A stretch of 64,000 bases of DNA, from contig NZ_CP050954.1 in the NCBI RefSeq assembly GCF_012273015.1, positions 3,636,001-3,700,000 of the forward strand, written 5' to 3'. Made by a program: the position numbers and the translations under genes. The notes under the pieces are model-generated. The model did not search any database, was not told the origin of the DNA, and worked only from the letters and a program-made list of their open reading frames with translations. Positions 1-7,207 of this stretch are shown piece by piece. The stretch is from Hymenobacter sp. BT18 (GTDB taxonomy: Bacteria; Bacteroidota; Bacteroidia; Cytophagales; Hymenobacteraceae). The first letter of the stretch is position 1, and each line of letters begins with the position of its first letter.

Positions 1-477
1 CTCCAGGCTACCGTCACGGCACTGGCCGCCCGCCTCAACCACGACTATGCCGGCAAGCAGCCGTTGTTTGTAGCCGTGCTGAACGGCTCGTTCATGTTTG
101 CGGCCGATCTGATGAAGCAACTGCACATTCCCTGCGAAATCACCTTCATTCGGGTGGCTTCCTACCAGGGCACCGGCAGCACGGGCAAAGTGCAGGAAGT
201 AATGGGCTTGTACGAAAAGCTCACCGACCGCCACGTGGTGCTGCTGGAAGACATTGTGGATACCGGCCACACCATGCGCATGCTCCTGGATACGCTGGGC
301 GAGCATAAGCCGGCCTCGATGGAAGTGGCCACGCTGTTTCTGAAGCCCGAGTGCTTGCAGCATGAGCTAGAGCTGCGCTACATCGGCCAGGAAATTCCCA
401 ATGACTTCATCGTGGGCTACGGCCTCGACTACGATGGACTGGGCCGCAACTACCCCGACGTGTACACGGTAATCTAG
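1..477 (+). CDS. hpt: Hypoxanthine phosphoribosyltransferase, 5' end missing
   Basis: The reading frame is open from base 1 to a TAG at 475-477, so the N-terminus lies outside the window. The product joins hypoxanthine or guanine to PRPP in cytosolic purine salvage. The PRPP-binding signature VVLLEDIVDTGHTM is intact, with the two acidic residues typical of the family, and the earlier FVAVLNGSFMFAADL stretch matches the N-terminal PRTase fold. An internal TTG at 64 is not a credible start because family homology extends upstream of it. It is followed 110 bases later by adk, and hpt-adk-obg is a familiar order in Bacteroidota. Family assignment is firm; hypoxanthine versus guanine preference is not visible. 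Confidence 0.93.
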   Translation, partial: LQATVTALAARLNHDYAGKQPLFVAVLNGSFMFAADLMKQLHIPCEITFIRVASYQGTGSTGKVQEVMGLYEKLTDRHVVLLEDIVDTGHTMRMLLDTLGEHKPASMEVATLFLKPECLQHELELRYIGQEIPNDFIVGYGLDYDGLGRNYPDVYTVI

Positions 478-587
478 GTAGTTGACTTTTGACAATATTC
501 TATTGAACTGCCCACAACGGCTTTTGCCTGCGAAGTAGTATCTTTCCTCTCCGCCCTCATTTACTTTTCCGCGAAACCACTCGCTAT

Positions 588-1211
588 ATGCTGAATATCG
601 TGCTCTTCGGCCCTCCCGGCGCCGGCAAAGGAACGCAAAGCCAAAAACTGATTGCCCGCTACAACCTGGTGCACCTTTCCACCGGCGACCTGCTGCGTGC
701 CCAGATTGCGCAGGGTACGGAGCTGGGCCTGCGGGCCAAAAAGCTCATGGACGAAGGACTGCTCGTGCCCGACGAAGTGGTTATCGGCATGATTAACTCG
801 GCCCTGAACGACAACAAGCAGGCCGCCGGCTTTATTTTCGACGGCTTCCCACGCACGGTGCCCCAGGCCGCAAGCCTCGATGCTCTGCTTTCCCAGCACG
901 ACACCAAAGTATCGTGCATGGTGGCCCTGGAAGTAGCCGAGGAAGAGCTGGTAACGCGCCTGCTGGAGCGCGGCAAAACCTCCGGCCGCCCCGACGACCA
1001 GAATGAGGAAAAGATCCGCAAGCGCGTGACGGTATACAACACCGAAACCGCCCAGGTAGCAGGCTACTATGCCCAGCAGCAGAAATTTCACGCCCTCAAC
1101 GGCATCGGCGCCATCGACGACATCTTCGGACAGATCTGCGGCATCATCGACCGGCAGCAGCCCGCCCCTTCTGAAAGCAGCCGTCAGGCAACCGACGAAG
1201 TAAAAGCGTAA
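588..1211 (+). CDS. adk: Adenylate kinase
   Basis: A 207-residue cytosolic enzyme that interconverts ATP+AMP and 2 ADP. The P-loop GPPGAGKGTQ lies at residues 8-17, followed by the AMP-binding STGDLLR segment and DGFPRT. The LID is the short type (RGKTSGRPDDQNEEKIRKR) without the four-cysteine zinc site, as expected for this phylum. The tail after about residue 190 is Ser/Gln-rich and probably disordered. The ATG at 588 places the P-loop at the usual distance from the start. A TATCTTTC sequence at 539-546 resembles a Bacteroidota -7 box. The stop codon overlaps a candidate promoter for obg. Confidence 0.96.
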   Translation: MLNIVLFGPPGAGKGTQSQKLIARYNLVHLSTGDLLRAQIAQGTELGLRAKKLMDEGLLVPDEVVIGMINSALNDNKQAAGFIFDGFPRTVPQAASLDALLSQHDTKVSCMVALEVAEEELVTRLLERGKTSGRPDDQNEEKIRKRVTVYNTETAQVAGYYAQQQKFHALNGIGAIDDIFGQICGIIDRQQPAPSESSRQATDEVKA

Positions 1212-1216
1212 CTTTG
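1209..1216 (+). promoter_or_regulatory. Candidate -7 box (TAACTTTG) for obg
   Basis: TAACTTTG fits the Bacteroidota TAnnTTTG element and overlaps the adk stop codon. No clear TTG sits about 20 bases upstream, so support is partial. If used, the hairpin repeat at 1237-1340 would lie inside the obg leader RNA. Confidence 0.4.
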
Positions 1217-1236
1217 CGACTCTAGTTCGCATAAAA

Positions 1237-1340
1237 CTGTCATCCTGAGCGAAGCGAAGGACCTTACCACGACTGAACGAGGCGTTTCGGCGTCCAACGT
1301 TCATTTGGTGTGAGGTCCTTCGCTTCGCTCAGGATGACAG
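1237..1340. repeat. Long intergenic inverted repeat, copy A
   Basis: Perfect 28-base arms at 1237-1264 and 1313-1340 (outer end CTGTCATCCTGAGCGAAGCG, inner end AAGGACCT) flank a 48-base unrelated loop. It lies between adk and obg, in the same direction as transcription. It belongs to the family described at 2441, 3248, 4608, 27051 and 28741. It could form a strong RNA hairpin, but there is no U-run, so it is not a standard terminator. Confidence 0.9.
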
Positions 1341-1428
1341 CTGTTTTTCAGACAACTCATGTTAGTGGCTGAATTTAAGGAGCTCATTTGCTTCTGAATT
1401 CTAGCCTCTAGCTCCTAACTTCTCAAGA

Positions 1429-2424
1429 GTGGCTTCCAACAACTTTATCGACTACGTCAAAATCAACTGCCGCTCGGGCAAAGGCGGGGCGGGTTCGCAC
1501 CACTTTTTCCGGGCCAAGGGCCTGCCCAACGGTGGCCCCGACGGTGGCGACGGGGGCCGGGGCGGCCACATCATTCTGGAAGGCAGCTCCCAGCTCTGGA
1601 CGCTGCTGCACCTGCAGTACCAGAAGCACCTGATTGCCAAGCCCGGCGAAAACGGCGGCGAAAACCTGCGCACCGGTGCCCAGGGCGACGATATCATTAT
1701 TCAGGTACCCTTGGGTACCGTAGCCCGCGACGCCGAAACTGGGGAGAAGAAGCTCGAAATTACCGAAGACGGGCAGCGCCTCATCCTCACGCCCGGCGGC
1801 CGCGGCGGCCTCGGCAACGACCACTTCAAGTCGGCTACCAACCAGGCGCCGAGCTACGCCCAGCCCGGTGAGCCGGGCATTGACGAGTGGGTGATTCTGG
1901 AACTCAAGCTGCTGGCCGACGTGGGCCTTGTGGGCTTCCCCAACGCCGGCAAAAGCACCCTGCTCTCGGTGGTATCGGCCGCCAAGCCTAAGATTGCCGA
2001 CTACGCCTTCACTACCCTCACGCCCAACCTGGGCGTGGTGGCTTACCGCGACTATAAGTCCTTCGTGATGGCCGATATTCCCGGTATCATTGAGGGCGCG
2101 GCCGAAGGACGCGGGCTGGGCCACCGCTTCCTGCGCCACATCGAGCGCAACTCCATCCTGCTGTTCATGATCAGCTGCGACTCGCCCGATATCAACGCGG
2201 AATACCAAGTGCTGCTGAGCGAACTGCAGCAGTTCAACCCTGAACTGTTGGACAAGCAGCGCCTGCTGGCCATTACCAAATCGGATATGCTGGACGAGGA
2301 GCTGGAAGCCGAAATCCGGGCCACGCTGCCCACCGACCTTCCCACCATCTTCATTTCCAGCCTCACGAACAAAAACATCCAACAGCTAAAAGACTTGATC
2401 TGGCAGACGCTGCATGCCAAGTAA
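1429..2424 (+). CDS. obg: GTPase Obg (ribosome assembly)
   Basis: A 331-residue P-loop GTPase that acts on 50S ribosome maturation and stress control. Residues 1-158 form the glycine-rich Obg fold ([12 protein letters not shown] visible). The G domain follows, with G1 GFPNAGKST, a switch region containing TTLTPNLG, G3 DIPGIIEGA and G4 TKSD. No C-terminal OCT extension is present, so it is the short Bacteroidota form. The start is GTG at 1429; no ATG lies nearby upstream in frame and the protein begins with the conserved [12 protein letters not shown] segment. A hairpin repeat lies just upstream and another just downstream. Confidence 0.95.
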   Translation: MASNNFIDYVKINCRSGKGGAGSHHFFRAKGLPNGGPDGGDGGRGGHIILEGSSQLWTLLHLQYQKHLIAKPGENGGENLRTGAQGDDIIIQVPLGTVARDAETGEKKLEITEDGQRLILTPGGRGGLGNDHFKSATNQAPSYAQPGEPGIDEWVILELKLLADVGLVGFPNAGKSTLLSVVSAAKPKIADYAFTTLTPNLGVVAYRDYKSFVMADIPGIIEGAAEGRGLGHRFLRHIERNSILLFMISCDSPDINAEYQVLLSELQQFNPELLDKQRLLAITKSDMLDEELEAEIRATLPTDLPTIFISSLTNKNIQQLKDLIWQTLHAK

Positions 2425-2440
2425 GAAGTAGAAATAGGTC

Positions 2441-2532
2441 GTCATTCCGAGCGCAGCCGAGGAATCTTGCGGGTTGAGGTTGTAATAGTAATTACCACGC
2501 TAGCAAGATTCCTCGGCTGCGCTCAGAATGAC
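2441..2532. repeat. Long intergenic inverted repeat, copy B
   Basis: Arms of 30 bases at 2441-2470 and 2503-2532 with one mismatch (GTCATTCCGAGCGCAGCCGA... versus its complement). The mismatch would be a G-U type pair in RNA. The loop is 32 bases. It lies between obg and grpE. The arm sequence differs from copy A in many places, yet each arm matches its own partner. Confidence 0.9.
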
Positions 2533-2659
2533 GTTCTGCTTATGCAATCTACACTTGTGCCAAACTGGCAGCCCTAACCCCTTTGGCAAACTCCTTGCGC
2601 CCGCAGGGTGCCCAACGGCGAATCCCGTGAAAAACCCCTTCCGACGATATTTTTCGAAA

Positions 2660-3235
2660 ATGGCTGACGAACAAAACCTGCCGCAAGACGACAACCTGAC
2701 CGGCAACGCCGACCACGTAGCTGGCGAAATGACCGAGGAAACCACCGGCCCCGGCGAAGCGGCGGCTTCGGAGGGAGCCCCCCATGCCTCCGGCTCCAAA
2801 ACCGATGCCGAGCTGGCTGACCTGAAAGATAAATACCTGCGCCTGGCCGCCGAGTTTGAGAACTACAAGCGCCGCACCACCAAGGAGCGCGCCGACCTGT
2901 TCAAAACCGCCAATCAGGAGCTGATGGTGGCCCTGCTGCCCGTTCTGGACGACTTCGACCGCGCCCGCCACCACACCAAAGACACCGACGACGCCAACGC
3001 CGTGCGCGAAAGCGTGGACATCATCTACAACAAGCTCCAGAAAACCCTGAGCCAGAAAGGCCTGGTGACCATGGAAGCCAAGGGTGGTGATTTTGACCCC
3101 GAACTGCACGAGGCCATTACTCAGATTCCGGCTCCCTCGGAAGACCTGAAAGGCAAAATCGTGGATGAAGTGGAGAAAGGCTACTCCCTCGGCGACCGGG
3201 TAATCCGTCACGCCAAGGTGGTACTGGGCCAGTAA
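2660..3235 (+). CDS. grpE: Nucleotide exchange factor GrpE
   Basis: GrpE releases ADP from DnaK in the Hsp70 chaperone cycle; it is a cytosolic dimer. I chose the ATG at 2660 (MADEQNLPQD), giving 191 residues. An in-frame ATG at 2528 would begin inside the hairpin repeat and add 44 unrelated residues. After an acidic, disordered N-terminus of about 50 residues comes the long dimerisation helix (LADLKDKYLRLAAEFENYKRR) and the C-terminal beta domain ending with GYSLGDRVIRHAKVVLG, the GrpE signature. The partner dnaJ follows after one repeat copy; dnaK is not in the window. Confidence 0.95.
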   Translation: MADEQNLPQDDNLTGNADHVAGEMTEETTGPGEAAASEGAPHASGSKTDAELADLKDKYLRLAAEFENYKRRTTKERADLFKTANQELMVALLPVLDDFDRARHHTKDTDDANAVRESVDIIYNKLQKTLSQKGLVTMEAKGGDFDPELHEAITQIPAPSEDLKGKIVDEVEKGYSLGDRVIRHAKVVLGQ

Positions 3236-3247
3236 GACAAATAGAAT

Positions 3248-3332
3248 TGTCATGCAGAGCGTAGCGAAGCATCTCGCTAGTGTAGTAGTATTAAAACAGC
3301 ACGCGAGATGCTTCGCTACGCTCTGCATGACA
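3248..3332. repeat. Long intergenic inverted repeat, copy C
   Basis: Perfect 30-base arms at 3248-3277 and 3303-3332 (outer end TGTCATGCAGAGCGTAGCGA) around a 25-base loop. It fills most of the 113-base gap between grpE and dnaJ and ends 17 bases before the dnaJ start codon, so a hairpin here would sit right in front of the translation start. Confidence 0.92.
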
Positions 3333-3348
3333 GCCGAAGTATAAGAAC

Positions 3349-4488
3349 ATGGCAACGAAGCGAGATTTTTACGAAATACTGGGCGTAGCCAAAAACGCTT
3401 CGGGCGACGAGATTAAGAAGGCCTACCGCAAGGTGGCCATCAAGTATCACCCCGATAAAAACCCCGACGACCCCACCGCCGAAGACAAGTTCAAGGAGGC
3501 GGCTGAGGCGTACGAAGTGCTGAGCGACGAGCAGAAGCGCGCCCGCTACGACCGGTACGGCCACCAGGGCATGGGCGGCGGCGGAGCTGGCCCCAACATG
3601 GAGGATATTTTCTCCCAGTTCGGCGACATTTTCGGAGGCGGCGGCTTCGAGGGCTTCTTCGGGGGCGGGGGCCGCGGCCAGGGTGGCCGGCGCGTGCGCA
3701 AGGGCTCCAACCTGCGCATCAAGCTCAAGCTCGACTTGGAGGAGGTAGCCAACGGCGTGGAGAAAAAGATCAAGGTGAAGCGCTACGTGGCCTGCAACAC
3801 CTGCTCCGGCACCGGTGCCAAAAACGGCACCGACCTCAAAACCTGCCAGACCTGCCAGGGCCAGGGCCAGGTAAAGCGCGTGGTGCAAACCATGCTGGGC
3901 CAGATGGTGAGTGCCTCTACCTGCCCCACCTGCGACGGCGAAGGCAAAGTAGTAACTAGCAAGTGCGACGTGTGCCACGGCGACGGCCGCCAGCTCAACG
4001 AGGAAGTTATTCCCATCAACATTCCGGCGGGCGTAGCCGAGGGCATGCAGCTGAGCATGAACGGCAAAGGCAACTTCCCGGAGCGCGGCGGCGTGCCCGG
4101 CGACCTGCTTATTCAGATTGAGGAGGAGCCGCACGAGACGCTCAAGCGCGACGGCAACAACATCATGTTCGAGCAGTACATCAGCTTCGTGGATGCGGCT
4201 TTGGGGGCTAACCTGGAGGTGCCCACCATTGAAGGCAAGGTGAAGATCAAGGTGGAGCCGGGCACCCAGCCGGGTAAAATCCTGCGCTTGCGCGGCAAGG
4301 GCATCAAGGACCTGAACGGCTACGGTCGCGGCGACCAGCTCATTCACCTCAGCGTGTGGACGCCCAAGAACGTGACCAGCGAAGAGCGGGAGCTACTTGA
4401 GAAGCTGCGCGACGCCCGCAACTTCACGCCTAATCCGGGCAAAAACGAAAAGGGCTTTTTCGAGCGTGTGAAGGAGTATTTCCAATAA
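3349..4488 (+). CDS. dnaJ: Chaperone DnaJ
   Basis: A 379-residue type I J-protein that stimulates DnaK ATPase and delivers unfolded substrates. The J domain occupies residues 1-70 with the HPD motif (KYHPDKNP). A Gly/Phe-rich linker follows ([12 protein letters not shown]). The zinc domain has four CxxCxGxG repeats ([32 protein letters not shown]), all cysteines present. C-terminal substrate domains complete a normal-length protein. It follows grpE in the same direction with only a repeat between them; a clear terminator follows at 4537-4571. Confidence 0.97.
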   Translation: MATKRDFYEILGVAKNASGDEIKKAYRKVAIKYHPDKNPDDPTAEDKFKEAAEAYEVLSDEQKRARYDRYGHQGMGGGGAGPNMEDIFSQFGDIFGGGGFEGFFGGGGRGQGGRRVRKGSNLRIKLKLDLEEVANGVEKKIKVKRYVACNTCSGTGAKNGTDLKTCQTCQGQGQVKRVVQTMLGQMVSASTCPTCDGEGKVVTSKCDVCHGDGRQLNEEVIPINIPAGVAEGMQLSMNGKGNFPERGGVPGDLLIQIEEEPHETLKRDGNNIMFEQYISFVDAALGANLEVPTIEGKVKIKVEPGTQPGKILRLRGKGIKDLNGYGRGDQLIHLSVWTPKNVTSEERELLEKLRDARNFTPNPGKNEKGFFERVKEYFQ

Positions 4489-4536
4489 GACCACGGATTA
4501 GCGCGGATTTTAGCGGATTTTGTAGACGATTGTTTG

Positions 4537-4571
4537 GCCCGCCTTTCCTGATAGGGAAGGGCGGGCTTTTT
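4537..4571 (+). terminator. Rho-independent terminator after dnaJ
   Basis: A GC-rich stem, GCCCGCCTTTCC with 11 of 12 bases paired to GGAAGGGCGGGC, has a short loop and a run of five Ts. It lies 49 bases after the dnaJ stop. Confidence 0.85.
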
Positions 4572-4607
4572 CGCGCGCGTGGGTCGGGTGTTTTAAGTTA
4601 TAGGAAC

Positions 4608-4649
4608 GTCATGCTGAGCGAAGTCGAAGCATCTCTACCGCTTCGTTGT
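4608..4649. repeat. Half copy (D) of the intergenic inverted repeat
   Basis: The sequence begins GTCATGCTGAGCGAAGTCGA and stays similar to the left half of copy E at 27053 for about 42 bases, past the arm and into its loop. No matching right arm follows. It looks like a truncated, decayed copy of an E-type element. Confidence 0.75.
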
Positions 4650-4718
4650 GTTCCTAACCAGTCATAGTTTATGGGGCCGTGCCGGTTGCTGTTCGGAACC
4701 TGTTACCCAACTGCTTTA

Positions 4719-4814
4719 CGGAGACAAATGGGCTTGTACCCTATTCCGTACTACTTTCAGAATAAGGTACACGTCTGCACCCTATTCTGAATTGTCTCCG
4801 CAATAAGGTACACG
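4719..4814. repeat. Nested inverted and direct repeats upstream of the sigma gene
   Basis: CGGAGACAA at 4719-4727 is complemented exactly by TTGTCTCCG at 4792-4800. Inside, GTACCCTATTC (4736-4746) pairs with GAATAAGGTAC (4760-4770) at 10 of 11 bases, and CAGAATAAGGT (4759-4769) pairs with ACCCTATTCTG (4779-4789) at 10 of 11. AATAAGGTACACG occurs twice (4761-4773, 4802-4814). Alternative hairpins are therefore possible. It could be regulatory or the remains of a small mobile element. Confidence 0.65.
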
Positions 4815-4836
4815 GTTGGAACAAGGCCGGTGGTAG

Positions 4837-4855
4837 CCGGAAAATATTTTTCCGG
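4837..4855. promoter_or_regulatory. Palindrome CCGGAAAA-TAT-TTTTCCGG near the sigma promoter
   Basis: A perfect 8-base dyad with a three-base centre, 56 bases before the ATG of the ECF sigma gene. Size and position suit an operator, but no binding protein can be named from sequence. Confidence 0.4.
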
Positions 4856-4910
4856 TCGCCTGTAATGCCGCCGCCAAAGCGCCGATATATGCAGCAAACT
4901 TACCTACCGC

Positions 4911-5420
4911 ATGTCTGCTGCCCCGATGCCGGAGTTCCTTAGGCTGCTTAATGAGTACCAGCCGCTGCTGCGGCGGGCGGCGCGCCTGTACTGCCCCGAT
5001 GCCGACGACCGTCAGGATCTTTACCAGGAGATAGTATTGCAGTTGTGGCGGGCCTGGCCACGCTATGCAGCCCGCGCCGACATCAAAGTCAGTACCTGGC
5101 TTTACCGCGTGGCCCTGAACGTGGCCATATCGGATCTGCGCCGCCGCACCCGTATGCCCGACCCCGCCTACTTTGGCGCCGCCACTCTGCCCGACCTACC
5201 CACCCCCACGCCCGATGGCCCCGACGCCGACGATCTGGCCCAGCTTTACCGCGCTATTGAGCGGCTTTCCCAGGTAGAAAAGGCCTTCGTGTTGCTCTAC
5301 CTCGAAGAGCGCACTTACGAGGAAATGGCCGACATCCTCGGCATCACCCAGAATAATGTACGCGTGAAAATGCACCGCGTGCAGGATAAGCTTCGCCAAC
5401 TTCTTCCCCTCGTTGCCTGA
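4911..5420 (+). CDS. ECF-type RNA polymerase sigma factor
   Basis: A 169-residue sigma-70 family protein made of regions 2 and 4 only, which is the extracytoplasmic-function layout. Region 2 runs through about residues 15-90 (DRQDLYQEIVLQLWRAW, then WLYRVALNVAISDLRRR). Region 4 is at 110-165, with a helix-turn-helix around TYEEMADILGITQNNVRVKMHR. The stop overlaps the start of the next gene by one base (TGATG), so the two are translationally coupled. That neighbour is a membrane protein and may control this factor. Its regulon is unknown. Palindromic DNA just upstream hints at autoregulation. Confidence 0.92.
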   Translation: MSAAPMPEFLRLLNEYQPLLRRAARLYCPDADDRQDLYQEIVLQLWRAWPRYAARADIKVSTWLYRVALNVAISDLRRRTRMPDPAYFGAATLPDLPTPTPDGPDADDLAQLYRAIERLSQVEKAFVLLYLEERTYEEMADILGITQNNVRVKMHRVQDKLRQLLPLVA

Positions 5421-6064
5421 TGGAACTCGATGATTTTCGCCAAAGGTGGAAGCTGTCAGCTACGGTACCCGCTACTGAGGTACCCGCCACCGAACAGACA
5501 CTCCGGACCATACGCACCGCATCCAACTCGTTGAACCCTTTGCTACGCCTGAAAAAAAATGCTTCCAAAGAGCTAAGTTGGGTAATCATGGCCTTCGGGC
5601 TGAATGTCTTGAATGTCCTGGTTTTTGCCCGCCACTCCGTGAGTCTGCAGCGGTTTGCAGCAGGCGTATTGCTCATGCTGGTAGTGGTTGGCCTGATTGT
5701 TTACCGGCGTCTGCAGATAATCCGGGAAATGGAGCAGCAACAGGCCAACGTGTTTGATGTGCTGAACAGCCGCATCGTCCAGTTTCGCCAGCTTATGCGC
5801 CTGCACGACTATGTAGGGGTAGTGTCGCTGGTCATCCTGGTTATCACGGTAGTTGTAGTGCGTTTTAAGGACTTGCGGGCTTATCTAAATGCCCCTCAAC
5901 CTGACGGGAACTGGCATCTGCTCGTAGCGGTAGGCGTGGCACTGGCTGTGGTGGGTGTCATCTACGCTGCTTTTGTCGTGGGAAAGCGGGAGCACCAGCG
6001 CCGCTATGGCCGCCACCTCGACCAGCTGGAAGCTGCCCTCCGGGAACTGGAGGACGTGCGCTAA
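5420..6064 (+). CDS. Four-helix membrane protein coupled to the ECF sigma gene
   Basis: A 214-residue protein that I do not recognise as a named family. It has a soluble N-terminus of about 50 residues starting MELDDFRQRWKLSA, then hydrophobic segments at about 53-70, 79-95, 131-148 and 166-187, and a charged C-terminal tail (HLDQLEAALRELEDV). Residues 97-128 between helices 2 and 3 are helical and polar. The one-base overlap with the sigma gene and the N-terminal soluble part facing a membrane domain fit the general layout of a sigma-controlling membrane protein. No zinc-binding anti-sigma motif (HxxxCxxC) is present. The anti-sigma role is inference from context only. Confidence 0.8.
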   Translation: MELDDFRQRWKLSATVPATEVPATEQTLRTIRTASNSLNPLLRLKKNASKELSWVIMAFGLNVLNVLVFARHSVSLQRFAAGVLLMLVVVGLIVYRRLQIIREMEQQQANVFDVLNSRIVQFRQLMRLHDYVGVVSLVILVITVVVVRFKDLRAYLNAPQPDGNWHLLVAVGVALAVVGVIYAAFVVGKREHQRRYGRHLDQLEAALRELEDVR

Positions 6065-6208
6065 CGAATGGGGGGCGGCGCGGTTCGGGGGTATTTTATG
6101 CCCGTTCAACCCCGGTAGCGGCCCGTTTGGTTGGAATTTCTGCGCAACCTGCATTTGAATCCTGTAATATTACACAAGCAACTCTCTTCCTTTTGGCCTT
6201 TCTGAGCT

Positions 6209-7159
6209 ATGAAACCCATTCTACAAGTCCAAGACGTTCGTAAGCAGTACGCCAACCACACGGCCCTTGATGGCGTGAGCCTAGAAGTGCCCGAGGGCTC
6301 CATCTTCGGGCTGCTGGGTCCCAACGGAGCTGGCAAAACCTCCCTGATCCGCATCATCACCCAGATTACCGGCCCCGATGGCGGCCAGGTGCTTTTTCGC
6401 GGAGAGCCGCTGAATCCCTCGCACATCGGGCAGATTGGCTATCTGCCTGAGGAGCGCGGCCTCTACAAGAAGATGAAAGTAGGCGAGCAGCTGCTGTACC
6501 TGGCCCAGCTCAAGGGCTTGTCGAAAGCCGATGCGACAACCAAGATCAAGCGGTGGCTGGATCGGTTCGACATCAAGACCTGGGCTGATAAAAACGTGGA
6601 GGACCTCAGCAAGGGCATGCAGCAGAAGGTGCAGTTTGTGGCCACCGTGCTCCACGACCCGGCTTTGCTCATCCTTGATGAGCCATTCTCGGGCTTCGAC
6701 CCCATCAATGCGAACCTGCTGAAGGACGAAATCCTGGCCATGCGCGACCAGGGCACCAGCATTATTTTCTCCACCCACCGCATGGAGTCGGTGGAGGAAA
6801 TGTGCGACCATATTGCCCTCATTAACCGCTCCCAGAAAGTGCTGGACGGCCGCGTGCGCGACGTGCGCAACGCCTACCGCAGCCAGACCTACCAGGTAGA
6901 AGGCACCGGCAAGCTCCTGCTCATACACCCCGATTTTGAGGTGCTGGAGCAGAAGGAGCGCGAAAACGGCCACTTCTACGCCCGCATCCGCATTGTGCAC
7001 GGCACGCCCAACGATCTGCTGCGCTACCTCATCGGGGCCGGGCAGGTGGAAGTGCAGGCCTTCCGGGAGCAGATTCCGAGCATCAACGAAATCTTTATCC
7101 GGCGCGTGCGCGAAACCCACCCCGACTACGTGCCCGAAACCGACTCGATGCCCGCGTAA
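6209..7159 (+). CDS. ABC transporter ATP-binding protein (NatA-like)
   Basis: A 316-residue ATPase of an ABC-2 exporter. Walker A GLLGPNGAGKTS (about residues 34-45), signature LSKGMQQKVQF and Walker B LLILDEPFSGFDP are intact, and the H-loop is in STHRMES. The C-terminal ~90 residues are the accessory domain often found on NatA/YhaQ-type subunits. The permease gene follows after 48 bases, so the pair forms one exporter. Substrate cannot be read from sequence; sodium, antibiotics or lipids are all possible in this family. Confidence 0.93.
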   Translation: MKPILQVQDVRKQYANHTALDGVSLEVPEGSIFGLLGPNGAGKTSLIRIITQITGPDGGQVLFRGEPLNPSHIGQIGYLPEERGLYKKMKVGEQLLYLAQLKGLSKADATTKIKRWLDRFDIKTWADKNVEDLSKGMQQKVQFVATVLHDPALLILDEPFSGFDPINANLLKDEILAMRDQGTSIIFSTHRMESVEEMCDHIALINRSQKVLDGRVRDVRNAYRSQTYQVEGTGKLLLIHPDFEVLEQKERENGHFYARIRIVHGTPNDLLRYLIGAGQVEVQAFREQIPSINEIFIRRVRETHPDYVPETDSMPA

Positions 7160-7207
7160 CCTTGCCCACACGTCTTTCCTCTCTCAACCGACCTCAACTC
7201 CCGAGCT

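Larger units (their letters stand above)
4489..4910. other. 422-base gene-free stretch before the ECF sigma gene
   Basis: No credible gene is present. In order it holds a tandem ten-base word (GCGGATTTTA/G at 4503-4522), the dnaJ terminator, a half copy of the intergenic repeat family (4608-4649), a cluster of nested inverted and direct repeats (4719-4814) and a palindrome (4837-4855) just before the sigma factor gene. Confidence 0.8.

Noticed and set aside
2528..2659. An N-terminal extension of GrpE from ATG 2528
   Set aside because: The ATG lies in the arm of the intergenic repeat and the extra 44 residues have no relation to GrpE.
4503..4522. Tandem ten-base words GCGGATTTTA/GCGGATTTTG as a possible regulatory iteron
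   Set aside because: Only two units, located between the dnaJ stop and its terminator, where an operator is unlikely.
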